Shown here one piece after another: positions 34,901-43,264 of a stretch of 64,000 bases of DNA. Both the position numbers and the translations under genes were made by a program. Within the stretch, counting starts at the first letter, position 1. Every line of letters begins with the position of its first letter. The stretch spans positions 2,700,501 to 2,764,500 of the forward strand of contig NZ_CP108494.1 in assembly GCF_041435435.1 (NCBI RefSeq), read 5' to 3'. The notes under the pieces are model-generated. The model did no database searches and was not told the origin of the DNA. It was given only the letters and a program-made list of their open reading frames with translations. Origin of the DNA: Streptomyces sp. NBC_01241. Its GTDB lineage: Bacteria; Actinomycetota; Actinomycetes; Streptomycetales; Streptomycetaceae.

Positions 34901-36108
34901 AACATCGGCTCGGCGAAGACCGGTGCCTGGAACACGGCCACGGCGGGGCGCTCGGCGCGACGGCTCTTGCGTACGGGCTCCTCCTCCTTGGCGGTGAACT
35001 CGGGGCGGCCGGCGGCCGCGGTGGCGCGGCGCCGGGTGCGGCCACGCGGTGCGGCCTCCTCGACGGGCTCGGCGGCCGGCTCCTCGGCGGCGGCCTCGGC
35101 GGCCTGCGGCGCACCGGCCGGAGCGGTCGCCTTACGGACCGCGCGACGACGCCCGCGCGAGGCCTCGACGGCTTCTTCCTCCGCTTCCGCGGGCGCGGCG
35201 GGCTCGGCGACTGCGTCGGCGTGCTGCGGTGCACCGGCCGGAGCCGATGCCCTGCGCCGGGTACGGCCGCGCGGCGCGGCGGCCTCGGCGGCCTGCTCGG
35301 GCTCGGCAGCCGTCACGGGCGTCGCTTCCTCGACGATCTCGACGGCCTCGGCGGCCTGCGGCGCACCCGCCGGAGCGGTCGCCTTGCGAACGGCACGACG
35401 ACGCGTACGCGCCGGCGGCGCCTCCACGACCTCGGCCTCGGCTTCGGCTTCGGCTTCGGCAACGGGCTCGGCGGCAGCCTCGACAACGGGTTCGGCAACG
35501 GCCTCGGCGGCCTGTGGCGCACCCGCCGGAGCGGTCGCCTTGCGAACGGCACGACGGCGCGCGCGGGCCGGCGGCGCCTCCATGACCTCGGCCTCGGCTT
35601 CGGCAACGGGCTCGGCGGCAGCCTCGACAACGGGTTCGGCAACGGCCTCGGCGGCCTGCGGCGCACCCGCCGGAGCGGTCGCCTTACGGACCGCACGACG
35701 ACGCGTACGCGCCGGAGGCGCCTCTACGACCTCGGCTTCGACATCTGCCTCGGCTTCGACGACGGGCTCGGTGGTTTCGGCGCTCGCGGCGGGTGCCACG
35801 ATCGCGGCGGCCTCGGCGGCCTGCGGCGCACCCGCCGGAGCGGTCGCCTTACGGACCGCGCGACGGCGCGTGCGGGCCGGCGGCGCGGCTTCTGCGGCCG
35901 GGGCGCTCCCGGCTTCGGTGGTGGTGCTGTCGGACACTGCGGCGTCAACGGCCGGTATGGCCGGAGCAGCGGTGCCCGGTGCCTCCGCCACCGGCGGGCC
36001 GGCGGGCCGGGACGCGGCGCGGCGCCTGCGGCGCGGCGGCAGCTTGTCGCCGGGTGCGTTGTTCTCTTCGGCGTTCCCGGTCGTGCCGGGTTCGTTGGAC
36101 TGGGGCAT
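31975..36108 (-). CDS. rne: RNase E/G family endoribonuclease with long repetitive flanks
   Basis: A single-strand-specific endoribonuclease for rRNA/tRNA processing and mRNA decay, 1377 residues. The catalytic core is central (about 660-1080): an S1 domain (SYVGNVYLGKVQNVLPSMEA), the Mg-binding region (IDKTEAMVVVDVNTGKFTG, GGIVVVDFIDM) and a CVHCNGRG zinc link. About 640 N-terminal residues are acidic/Ala/Pro-rich with at least six copies of a TRRRAVRKATAPAGAPQAAE-type unit; three related units follow the core, then a histone-H1-like Lys/Ala tail (KKTARKTAKKATAKK). ATG at 36108 has GGGAG upstream. In actinobacteria such flanks act as degradosome scaffold and RNA-binding arms. Confidence 0.95.
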   Translation of the reverse strand: MPQSNEPGTTGNAEENNAPGDKLPPRRRRRAASRPAGPPVAEAPGTAAPAIPAVDAAVSDSTTTEAGSAPAAEAAPPARTRRRAVRKATAPAGAPQAAEAAAIVAPAASAETTEPVVEAEADVEAEVVEAPPARTRRRAVRKATAPAGAPQAAEAVAEPVVEAAAEPVAEAEAEVMEAPPARARRRAVRKATAPAGAPQAAEAVAEPVVEAAAEPVAEAEAEAEAEVVEAPPARTRRRAVRKATAPAGAPQAAEAVEIVEEATPVTAAEPEQAAEAAAPRGRTRRRASAPAGAPQHADAVAEPAAPAEAEEEAVEASRGRRRAVRKATAPAGAPQAAEAAAEEPAAEPVEEAAPRGRTRRRATAAAGRPEFTAKEEEPVRKSRRAERPAVAVFQAPVFAEPMFQTPETAAAAAAASRHEEVEEEPETVEEPAATIEAPAAEAAPQAGSRRRRRRRGEAAEPEQAAAPAVEVEEHVEEEPEPEGESEAEHEGEETDEYGDRPSRRRRRGGRRRRRGESAEGDETAEQFGDEAAAEGDQERAQESEEEEDEEHEASVAGSSSSRRRRRRRRRSGDVPSEADNGVDDPERTVVRVREPRKKEEREPGTGFDEVQSIKGSTRMEAKKQRRREGREQGRRRVPIITEAEFLARREAVERVMVVRQNGERTQIGVLEDNVLVEHYVNKEQATSYVGNVYLGKVQNVLPSMEAAFVDIGKGRNAVLYAGEVNFEALGMAHGPRRIETALKSGQSVLVQVTKDPIGHKGARLTSQVSLPGRYLVYVPEGSMTGISRKLPDTERARLKTILKKIVPEDAGVIVRTAAEGASEDELSRDVERLQQQWEDIQKKAKSTGSSNAPTLLYGEPDMTVRVVRDIFNEDFSKVIVSGDDAWETIHGYVSQVAPDLTDRLSRWTSEVDIFATYRIDEQLMKALDRKVYLPSGGSLVIDKTEAMVVVDVNTGKFTGQGGNLEETVTKNNLEAAEEIVRQLRLRDLGGIVVVDFIDMVLESNRDLVLRRLLECLGRDRTKHQVAEVTSLGLVQMTRKRVGQGLLESFSETCVHCNGRGVIVHMEQPTSVGGGGKRAKKRGRVGAGQELEHEHVIEVETEAEVAAEVAAPVALPEPEFVPDEELYSSAAEAEAAASRGRGRRRATRKATAPVGAPKAEAAPAPEPVVEPEPVVAAEPEPVVEPEPVAEAPQGRTRRRATRKATAPAGPPAPAVEEAPAAAEVPATVAPVVIEAPVVIEAPVVIETPVAIETPQPEAAPEEAAPAAAPPRARRRVTRKVTAPAGSPAGADAAEVVVVTGSTEPKSEAEPAEAPVAEAPAKKTARKTAKKATAKKAATKKTAAKKTVAKKTTAKKAAAKKTVAAEQSPQPSVSAGTES
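35090..35890. repeat. Coding repeats in the N-terminal arm of RNase E/G
   Basis: Blocks containing GGAGCGGTCGCCTTRCG-like DNA recur about every 100-200 bp and encode the ARTRRRAVRKATAPAGAPQA unit. Several copies are nearly identical at DNA level, so recombination between them could change the length of the arm. Related but more diverged units lie at about 32230-32700. Confidence 0.8.
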
Positions 36109-36340
36109 GCGGGCGGTTCTCCCGTCAGGCTCCCGGGCGCCGCGTCTGGTTCCGGTCCAACACGGTCCGCGTGATGTACGCGGGACCGGCGTCCGGGGCG
36201 CGGGCGCCGCACGGGAACTCAATGTCTGGCTCGCCGGTTCCGTACGCGAGGTGCGTACGGCCTGGCGAAAGTCTTATGGGTCATCGCGCGGCCCGGCCCA
36301 GGTGGCTCCCGAGTCGGAGAGCTGCGCTGCAACGACCGCC

Positions 36341-37165
36341 TTACGCGGAACCTGCACCTTCCGGCGCCGTCGCGACGGCGGTCCCGGTGGCCGTGGATGG
36401 AGCGGCCGGGGCTGCCTCGCGGTCGGGCGCGAGCGGGTCGGTCACCGTGCCGGACTCCTCGTCGAAGAGCCCCTGCGCCAGCCTGGTCACCGCTGCGGGT
36501 ACCGGCGGCGCCAGGTCGGCCACAACGCGGAGACCGGACAGGACGTCGTCAGGTCGCACGGCAGGTGTCACGTGCCGAACAACCAGCCGCAGTATCGCAC
36601 AGGGCCTGTCCTCGGGCCTATCAGGCTGTGGATCAAGGGCCTCCAGGCCGACCACGGCGGCGCGGGCGTCGAAGGTCCGCATGCCGTTCTTCGCGCGGCG
36701 CTGGACCTCGACGGTCTGCGCCCCGTTGAAGGCGGCCACGGCCTTCGCCGCCTCCTCCACGGGGACTCCGTCGAGACGCAGTTCCCAGATGGAGGCGGTC
36801 AGCCGGTCGGCGAGACCCGAGGTGCGGGCCTCCACGGCGTCGGTGACGTCGAGACCGTCCGGCAGCGAGGCGTTGAGCAGCTCGCGCAGGACCGCCGGAT
36901 CCCGGGCCTCGGTGAGGGCGATCTCCAGAAACTCGGCCTCACTGCCCGTGCCGGTGGGTGCGGCATTGGCGTACGAGACCTTCGGGTGCGGGGTGAAGCC
37001 CGCCGAGTAGGCCATGGGCACCTCGGAGCGGCGCAGTGCCCGCTCGAAGGCACGCTGGAAGTCGCGGTGGCTGGTGAACCGGAGGCGGCCGCGCTTGGTG
37101 TAGCGCAGTCGGATGCGCTGCACCGCCGGTGCGGGCGGCGGGCCTTCGGGCTGTCGCTTGCCCAG
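36341..37165 (-). CDS. TIGR03936 family (radical-SAM-associated) protein
   Basis: A 274-residue protein of the DUF2344/TIGR03936 family, usually encoded next to, or fused to, the TIGR03960 radical SAM protein found two genes upstream here. The conserved N-terminus reads IRLRYTKRGRLRFTSHRDF and then MAYSAGFTPHPKVSYANAAP; the last 50 residues are Ala/Pro-rich. The start is debatable: CTG at 37165 has a GAGGAG site eight bases upstream, GTG at 37249 overlaps the upstream stop as GTGA, and GTG at 37123 is close to the core. The molecular role is not established; tRNA or rRNA modification is often suggested because the partner is a radical SAM enzyme. Confidence 0.85.
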   Translation of the reverse strand: MGKRQPEGPPPAPAVQRIRLRYTKRGRLRFTSHRDFQRAFERALRRSEVPMAYSAGFTPHPKVSYANAAPTGTGSEAEFLEIALTEARDPAVLRELLNASLPDGLDVTDAVEARTSGLADRLTASIWELRLDGVPVEEAAKAVAAFNGAQTVEVQRRAKNGMRTFDARAAVVGLEALDPQPDRPEDRPCAILRLVVRHVTPAVRPDDVLSGLRVVADLAPPVPAAVTRLAQGLFDEESGTVTDPLAPDREAAPAAPSTATGTAVATAPEGAGSA

Positions 37166-37245
37166 TGGTTCTTCTCCTCGGTGCGGGACGGACGCGGTGG
37201 CACGCCGCCCTCGAAATGCGGGTGGCCCGGGGTGTCCGGTCCGGC

Positions 37246-38445
37246 TCACCCCCGCTCGGCGTTTTTCTCTCCGAGCAGGGAGATCTCTGGTCCGGGCGCC
37301 GCGCTGGGCACAGTCGTTGTACTACCCAGAGTACGCGCAAGAGGGCTCCCCGGTTCCCGGGGCTCGGGCGCCGCCGGTCCGCCGACCAGTGCCCGCCAGG
37401 CATCACGGCGCGCCCGCGCCACGGTCTCGCGTGCCGTGCGCAGCGCCGACCGGGCCGCGCGTCCGGTCTCGACGGCGGCCCGCTTGGCGGGGGCCCAGAC
37501 CGCGTCCCGTACGAAATGCCCCACCGGCGTGCACACCGCGCGGTAGGCCCAGGTCACCGGCGCCCCGACCAGATGCCACGCCAGCCAGGCGATGGCCCGG
37601 CCGACGGCCCGCGAGATGTAACCCGCGATCCGCCAGGCGACACCGAACGCGGCGGCGATCTCCCGGCCGACCGGAGCGAGGACCCGCCGGTACAGCAGTC
37701 CGAGCGGCGCGACGAGCAGCGTCAGGACCAGCCACTCCACCGCTGCCCACAGCCCGCTCCCGGCAGCCGCGATCCCACGTGCCAGCAGTTCGAGCAGCCA
37801 GGTGAGGCCGTGGCCGAGCGGGGTGAGCAGTTCGCGGTACGTCCAGGCCAGCGGCCGTACGACCAGGTGCTCCACCAGCCAGGCGGCGGCGAGCGCGAGC
37901 GGCACCAGGACGTACCGCCACAGGGCGGCCAGAGGCCAGACGAACAAGGCGGTGAGCACCCAGCCGATCGCGGCGGCGATCCCCCGCCCGGCAGGGACGA
38001 GCAACGCGCGGTACACCCGGCCCAGCCCGTGCCCGATCGGGGTGAGTACCGCCTCGTACAGCCACACCACCGGCACCACGAGCCCGTACCGCACCGCCGG
38101 CACCAGCACGTACCGCCAGAGCGCGACCCACGGCCATACGAAGACCGCCGCGGCCAGCCACCGCAGCGCATGGCCCAGCGGGGTGAGCACCCATGCGTAC
38201 AGCCAGACCGCGGGGGCCGCCACCAGCGTCGCGAACAGCCAGGACAGGGCCCGGCCCAGGGGGCGCAGCAGGATGCGGTCGGCGGCACGGGCGGCGACCA
38301 CCAGGACGTCCCAGACCATGCGTACGGGCAGGACGATCACCAGCACCACGATCCGTACCGGAATCCTGATGAGGGTGGTCAGACAGCCCTCGCCGGCCTC
38401 GTAGTGCGCGGGAGCCTGGTACTTGCCGTAGTCCATGCCGTACAT
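37246..38445 (-). CDS. Trp-rich repetitive membrane protein
   Basis: A 399-residue protein with many hydrophobic stretches. A degenerate unit with a pattern like P-x-x-W-x-Y-x-x-x-L-T-P-x-G-H recurs about six to eight times (WLYAWVLTPLGHALRW, WLYEAVLTPIGHGLGR, WTYRELLTPLGHGLTW, WAYRAVCTPVGHFVRD). Alternating LFVWP-ALWRYVLVP units lie between them. The C-terminal 70 residues are basic, then Pro/Gly-rich and cytoplasmic-like. ATG at 38445 or 38436 can start it; the first lies five bases after a terminator hairpin. I do not recognise a function. It sits between RNase E/G plus TIGR03936 and the radical SAM gene. Confidence 0.8.
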   Translation of the reverse strand: MYGMDYGKYQAPAHYEAGEGCLTTLIRIPVRIVVLVIVLPVRMVWDVLVVAARAADRILLRPLGRALSWLFATLVAAPAVWLYAWVLTPLGHALRWLAAAVFVWPWVALWRYVLVPAVRYGLVVPVVWLYEAVLTPIGHGLGRVYRALLVPAGRGIAAAIGWVLTALFVWPLAALWRYVLVPLALAAAWLVEHLVVRPLAWTYRELLTPLGHGLTWLLELLARGIAAAGSGLWAAVEWLVLTLLVAPLGLLYRRVLAPVGREIAAAFGVAWRIAGYISRAVGRAIAWLAWHLVGAPVTWAYRAVCTPVGHFVRDAVWAPAKRAAVETGRAARSALRTARETVARARRDAWRALVGGPAAPEPREPGSPLARTLGSTTTVPSAAPGPEISLLGEKNAERG

Positions 38446-38449
38446 GACG

Positions 38450-38487
38450 CGAAGGCCCGGTCCGGGGTTTCCCGGGCCGGGCCTTCG
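38450..38487 (-). terminator. Terminator after the radical SAM gene
   Basis: An 11-bp stem CGAAGGCCCGG/CCGGGCCTTCG (38450-38460 with 38477-38487), 38 bases past the stop. It ends only five bases before the next ATG, so it could also shape that gene's leader. Confidence 0.7.
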
Positions 38488-38525
38488 TCACCGAGCTGTC
38501 ACCCGGACGGACGGGTCCGGGGCGG

Positions 38526-40451
38526 CTACTTCACGACCGACAGCGGCAGCAGCTTCTTGCCGGTCGGGCCGATCTGGATGCTGGTGTCCATCTGCGGGCA
38601 GACGCCGCAGTCGAAGCACGGGGTCCAGCGGCAGTCCTCGACCTCGGTCTCGTCGAGCGAGTCCTGCCAGTCCTCCCAGAGCCACTCCTTGTCGAGACCG
38701 GAGTCCAGGTGGTCCCAGGGCAGGACCTCTTCGTACGTCCGCTCCCGGGTGGTGTACCAGTCGACGTCCACGCCGTACTCGGGCAGCGTCTTCTCGGCGG
38801 CGGTCATCCAGCGGTCGTAGCTGAAGTGCTCGCGCCAGCCGTCGAAACGGCCGCCGGACTCGTAGACCGCGCGGATGACGGAGCCGACGCGGCGGTCGCC
38901 GCGCGAGAGCAGGCCCTCGACGATGCCGGGCTTGCCGTCGTGGTAGCGGAAGCCGATGGAGCGGCCGTACTTCTTGTCGCCGCGGATCTTGTCGCGGAGC
39001 TTGGTCAGCCGGGCGTCGGTCTCCTCGGCGCCGAGCTGCGGGGCCCACTGGAACGGCGTGTGCGGCTTGGGCACGAAGCCGCCGATGGAGACGGTGCAGC
39101 GGATGTCGTTCTGGCCGGAGACCTCGCGGCCCTTGGCGATCACGTTGACCGCCATGTCGCCGATCTGGAGGACGTCCTCGTCGGTCTCGGTGGGCAGACC
39201 GCACATGAAGTACAGCTTCACCTGGCGCCAGCCGTTGCCGTACGCGGTGGCGACGGTACGGATGAGGTCCTCTTCCGAGACCATCTTGTTGATGACCTTG
39301 CGCATCCGCTCGGAGCCGCCCTCGGGGGCGAAGGTGAGTCCGGAGCGACGGCCGTTGCGGGTCAGCTCGTTGGCCAGGTCCACGTTGAACGCGTCGACGC
39401 GGGTGGAGGGCAGCGAGAGGCCGATCTTGTCCTCGGTGTACCGGTCGGCGAGGCCCTTGGCGATCTCGCCGATCTCGGTGTGGTCCGCGGAGGAGAGCGA
39501 GAGCAGCCCGACCTCTTCGAAGCCGGTCGCCTTGAGACCCTTCTCGACCATCTCGCCGATGCCGGTGATGCTTCGCTCCCGCACGGGGCGCGTGATCATG
39601 CCGGCCTGGCAGAAACGGCAGCCGCGGGTGCAGCCGCGGAAGATCTCGACGGACATCCGCTCGTGGACGGTCTCGGCGAGGGGCACGAGGGGCTGCTTCG
39701 GGTACGGCCACTCGTCGAGGTCCATCACGGTGTGCTTGGACACCCGCCACGGCACGCCCGACTTGGTGGGCACGACACGGCCGATGCGCCCGTCCGGGAG
39801 GTACTCGACGTCGTAGAAGCCCGGGACGTAGACGCCGCCGGTCTTCGCGAGCCGGAACAGCACCTCTTCGCGGCCACCGGGGCGGCCCTCGGCCTTCCAG
39901 CCACGGATGATCTCGGTGATCTCCAGGACGGCCTGCTCGCCGTCGCCGATGACCGCGCAGTCGATGAACTCGGCGATCGGCTCGGGGTTGAACGCGGCGT
40001 GGCCGCCTGCCAGCACGATCGGGTCGTCGACGGTGCGGTCCGCGGCGTTCAGCGGGATGCCCGCGAGGTCCAGGGCGGTGAGCATGTTGGTGTAGCCGAG
40101 CTCGGTGGAGAAGCTCAGCCCGAAGACGTCGAAGGCACGGACGGGGCGGTGGCTGTCCACGGTGAACTGCGGGACCTTGTGCTCGCGCATCAACTCTTCG
40201 AGGTCCGGCCACACGCTGTAGGTGCGCTCGGCGAGGACGCCCTGGCGCTCGTTGAGTACCTCGTAGAGGATCATGACGCCCTGGTTGGGCAGTCCGACCT
40301 CGTACGCGTCCGGGTACATCAGTGCCCAGCGGACGTCGCATTCGTCCCACGGCTTGACGGTGGAGTTCAGCTCACCGCCGACGTACTGGATGGGCTTCTG
40401 CACATGCGGGAGCAGAGCTTCGAGCTGTGGGAAGACCGAATCGACAGACAT
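38526..40451 (-). CDS. TIGR03960 family B12-binding-like radical SAM protein
   Basis: A 641-residue radical SAM enzyme. The N-terminal part (about 60-230) resembles a B12-binding Rossmann domain (ALMYPDAYEVGLPNQGVMIL, GGHAAFNPEPI). The 4Fe-4S motif CTRGCRFC is near residue 275 in EIFRGCTRGCRFCQAGMI, followed by the radical SAM core (TFAPEGGSERMRKVINK). Near the C-terminus extra cysteines (CRWTPCFDCGVCP) may bind a second cluster. ATG at 40451 begins at the conserved core. It pairs with the TIGR03936 protein; together they are predicted to modify RNA or a small molecule, but no activity is established. Confidence 0.9.
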   Translation of the reverse strand: MSVDSVFPQLEALLPHVQKPIQYVGGELNSTVKPWDECDVRWALMYPDAYEVGLPNQGVMILYEVLNERQGVLAERTYSVWPDLEELMREHKVPQFTVDSHRPVRAFDVFGLSFSTELGYTNMLTALDLAGIPLNAADRTVDDPIVLAGGHAAFNPEPIAEFIDCAVIGDGEQAVLEITEIIRGWKAEGRPGGREEVLFRLAKTGGVYVPGFYDVEYLPDGRIGRVVPTKSGVPWRVSKHTVMDLDEWPYPKQPLVPLAETVHERMSVEIFRGCTRGCRFCQAGMITRPVRERSITGIGEMVEKGLKATGFEEVGLLSLSSADHTEIGEIAKGLADRYTEDKIGLSLPSTRVDAFNVDLANELTRNGRRSGLTFAPEGGSERMRKVINKMVSEEDLIRTVATAYGNGWRQVKLYFMCGLPTETDEDVLQIGDMAVNVIAKGREVSGQNDIRCTVSIGGFVPKPHTPFQWAPQLGAEETDARLTKLRDKIRGDKKYGRSIGFRYHDGKPGIVEGLLSRGDRRVGSVIRAVYESGGRFDGWREHFSYDRWMTAAEKTLPEYGVDVDWYTTRERTYEEVLPWDHLDSGLDKEWLWEDWQDSLDETEVEDCRWTPCFDCGVCPQMDTSIQIGPTGKKLLPLSVVK

Positions 40452-40501
40452 CGCGAACTTTCGAGAGCCGGCAAGGGTGACCATCAAGCGTACCCCGGCA
40501 C

Positions 40502-42022
40502 TCAGCTTTCCAGCGCCGACCGGATCCGGGGCCGCGACGCCCGCTTCCACACCTCGGGCAGCTCCCGTTCCCCGGCGGCGGCGGCCGCCTCCTCCCGCCC
40601 GTACAGCAGTCCCCAGGTGAATCCCGGCTCCCCCGCCGCGTGTGCCTGGACGGCCAGGGTGCGCAGGGCGTCGCGGGCCACGACGCTGTCCTGGTGGTCG
40701 CCGAGGAGGGTCTGGAGTGCCTTCATCCGTTTGGCGAACCGCTTGGCCGGCTTCCCGAGCGCGGGCCCGGCCGCCTCCGCCGCGTAGCGGGCGCGCTTGG
40801 CCGCCTTGCGGGCGTCGTGCATGGCGAGATCGCGGTCCTCGCCGGGCGGGAGTTCCAGGGCGTGGCCGACACGGGTCGCGAGGCGCTCGTACTCCTTCAC
40901 TACGGCGCGGGGCAGTGCCCGGTCGGGGGCCTTGGACGCGGCGGGCAGCAGCGGCGGGGCGGCGAGCAGGGCGTCGAGGCCGTCCAGGAGTGCCAGGTAG
41001 CGGCTTCCGTCGAGTACGCCGACGGTCCGGCTCCGGGAGCCGCCCCGGCGGGCCACCGACCAGATCCGGAGCCTGCTGCGGACGGGGCCGAGGACCAGGG
41101 TGCGGGGCAGGCCGTCGAGGCGGGCGCGCAGCCGGGCGTCGAGGACTTCCTGGTCACGGTCGATACCGAGCTCGGCGGCCAGCCACTTCAGCTCGTCGCC
41201 GACCGGGTCGGTGACACCGCGGTCGAGGATCTTCCCGTAGGACCGCAGCGCGCTGCGGAGCCTGCGGGTGGCGACCCGCATCTGATGCACGGAGTCGGGG
41301 AGGTCACGGCGTACGGCGGGGTCCAGGGCGGTGATCGCCTCGGTCTGGTGACGGAGGTACGTGAGGACGTGGTCGCCCGCGGTGGGGTGCGCCCCCTTCC
41401 GGCCGGGGGCCTTCTTCGGCCTCGGCGCGGTCTCGGCGAGCGCCCTGGCCAGTTTCGACGGTGCCGCGGACGGGCGGATTCCGGCCTTGCGCAGCCTCCG
41501 TTCGACGGCGTCGAGGAAGGCGGGGTCGCCGTCGTCGGCGAGTTCGACCTCGATCTCCGTCCAGGCGGCCGTACCGCTGCCGCCGGTCAGCCGTTCGGCC
41601 CGCACGGTGTCGGTGCTGACCTCGGCGAGCAGCGCACCCCCGGCGTCGAGGAGGAGGTGGACGTCGCGGGCGGAGCGCAGCCGGACGACGGGGACGAGCT
41701 CCCGGTCCCGGACCCGGGAGCGGAGCAGCCCGGCGAGGGAGGGCGGCAGGGTGTCGGAGAGCGGCTCGCGCAGCTCGTCCCGGATGCCGGAGGCGACCGG
41801 GAATTTGAGGTGCCAGCCGGCGTCGCTCCCGCCGGTGCGGCGGCGCAGGGTGAGGGAGTCCGCCGCGAGCCGGAGGTCCTCGGTGTCGTAGTAGACGGCG
41901 TCCAGTTCGGTGACGCCGCGGTGGTTGACGGCCGAGACCCCGGCCACCCGGCTCAGGTCGGGGAGCCGGGTTTCCGCCGTGGCTTCGTACTTCCGCTCGA
42001 TCTCACGCTTCGAGTCCGCCAT
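40502..42022 (-). CDS. CYTH and CHAD domain protein
   Basis: A 506-residue two-domain protein. The N-terminal CYTH (triphosphate tunnel) domain spans about 1-195 with EIERKYEA and the following charged strands that bind triphosphate. The C-terminal CHAD helical domain (about 220-490) has repeated His/Arg-rich helices (VHQMRVATRRLRSALR, MHDARKAAKRARYAAE) typical of polyphosphate-binding proteins. ATG at 42022. CYTH-CHAD proteins are linked to polyphosphate or triphosphate metabolism; the catalytic role is inferred. It lies between rodA (51 bp) and the radical SAM gene (50 bp), so all may share a transcript. Confidence 0.93.
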   Translation of the reverse strand: MADSKREIERKYEATAETRLPDLSRVAGVSAVNHRGVTELDAVYYDTEDLRLAADSLTLRRRTGGSDAGWHLKFPVASGIRDELREPLSDTLPPSLAGLLRSRVRDRELVPVVRLRSARDVHLLLDAGGALLAEVSTDTVRAERLTGGSGTAAWTEIEVELADDGDPAFLDAVERRLRKAGIRPSAAPSKLARALAETAPRPKKAPGRKGAHPTAGDHVLTYLRHQTEAITALDPAVRRDLPDSVHQMRVATRRLRSALRSYGKILDRGVTDPVGDELKWLAAELGIDRDQEVLDARLRARLDGLPRTLVLGPVRSRLRIWSVARRGGSRSRTVGVLDGSRYLALLDGLDALLAAPPLLPAASKAPDRALPRAVVKEYERLATRVGHALELPPGEDRDLAMHDARKAAKRARYAAEAAGPALGKPAKRFAKRMKALQTLLGDHQDSVVARDALRTLAVQAHAAGEPGFTWGLLYGREEAAAAAGERELPEVWKRASRPRIRSALES

Positions 42023-42073
42023 GAACCGAATCTAGACGTGTTGTACGCGAATGGGCAGTGCTCCCGCACCGGC

Positions 42074-43264
42074 TCAGGCGCTTATCGGCCGTTGCACCCT
42101 GATCGACTGGAGCAGCCCGACGGCCACCCAGACGGCGAACATCGAGGATCCTCCGTACGACACGAACGGCAGCGGCAGCCCGGCGACCGGCATGATGCCG
42201 AGCGTCATCCCGATGTTCTCGAAGGACTGGAAGGCGAACCACGCGATGATTCCCGCGGCGACGATCGTGCCGTACAGCTCGGTCGTCTCGCGGGCGATCC
42301 GGCAGGCGCGCCACAGGACGATGCCGAGCAGGACGATGATCAGCCCGGCGCCGAGGAAGCCGAGCTCCTCGCCGGCGACGGTGAAGACGAAGTCGGTCTG
42401 CTGCTCGGGGACGAACTGGCCGGTGGTCTGGGTGCCCTGGAAGAGGCCCGTTCCGGTGAGGCCGCCGGAGCCGATCGCGATGCGGGCCTGGTTGGTGTTG
42501 TAGCCGACGCCCGCCGGGTCGAGCGCGGGGTTGGCGAAGGCGGCGAAGCGGGCGATCTGGTACTCGTCGAGCAGGCCGAGCTTCCAGATCGCGATCGCAC
42601 CGGCCACGCCCGCGCCGAGCAGGCCGCAGATCCAGCGGTTCGACGCGCCGGAGGCGAGGAGCACGCCGAGCACGATGACGACCATGACCATGACGGAGCC
42701 GAGGTCCGGCATCCCCATGACGACAATCATCGGCACGGACGCCAGGCCCAGCGCCTTGGCGACGGTCCGGTGGTCGGGGTGGAGCTGGTCGCCCGCGTCG
42801 ACGCGCTCGGCGAGCAGCATCGCCATGATCAGGATGATGGTGATCTTGGTGAACTCGGACGGCTGGAGCGAGAAGCCGCCGCCGATGATGATCCAGGCGT
42901 GGGCGCCGTTGACGGTGGCGCCGAGCGGGGTGAGGACCGCCAGTACGAGGATCACCGAGAGGCCGTAGAGGATCGGGACGGCGCCGCGCAGGGTGCGGTG
43001 GCCGAGCCAGATCGTGCCGATCATCAGGGCGAAGCCGATGCCGGTGTTGAGGGCGTGCCGGAAGAGGAAGTAGTACGGGTCGCCGTGGGTGAGCGCGTGG
43101 CGGCCCCGGGTCGCCGAGTAGACCAGCAGCGAGCCGATGAAGGAGAGCGCGATCGCGGACCCGAGCAGCGGCCAGTCGAGTTTGCGTACGACGGAGTCGC
43201 GGGCGATGAGTTTGCCCCAGGCGGACCGCTCGGGGGCGTAGCGCGAGACGGAGAAGCCGGCCAT
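42074..43264 (-). CDS. rodA: RodA/FtsW-type peptidoglycan glycosyltransferase
   Basis: A polytopic SEDS protein of 396 residues that polymerises lipid II for lateral or spore-wall growth with its partner PBP2. Ten hydrophobic segments are visible. Family features include GAHAWIIIGGGFSLQPSEFT, the conserved FAANPALDPAGVGYNTNQA-like loop and the C-terminal GLPLPFVSYGGSSM. ATG at 43264 overlaps the PBP2 stop codon as TGATG, so the two are translationally coupled. From memory the S. coelicolor counterpart (Sfr) is needed for normal sporulation septa and spore walls. Confidence 0.95.
   Translation of the reverse strand: MAGFSVSRYAPERSAWGKLIARDSVVRKLDWPLLGSAIALSFIGSLLVYSATRGRHALTHGDPYYFLFRHALNTGIGFALMIGTIWLGHRTLRGAVPILYGLSVILVLAVLTPLGATVNGAHAWIIIGGGFSLQPSEFTKITIILIMAMLLAERVDAGDQLHPDHRTVAKALGLASVPMIVVMGMPDLGSVMVMVVIVLGVLLASGASNRWICGLLGAGVAGAIAIWKLGLLDEYQIARFAAFANPALDPAGVGYNTNQARIAIGSGGLTGTGLFQGTQTTGQFVPEQQTDFVFTVAGEELGFLGAGLIIVLLGIVLWRACRIARETTELYGTIVAAGIIAWFAFQSFENIGMTLGIMPVAGLPLPFVSYGGSSMFAVWVAVGLLQSIRVQRPISA

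Noticed and set aside
32827..36174. 1115-codon plus-strand frame opposite rne
   Set aside because: It arises from the GC-rich repeats of rne read on the other strand and lacks domain features; the minus-strand frame has a clear RNase E/G core.
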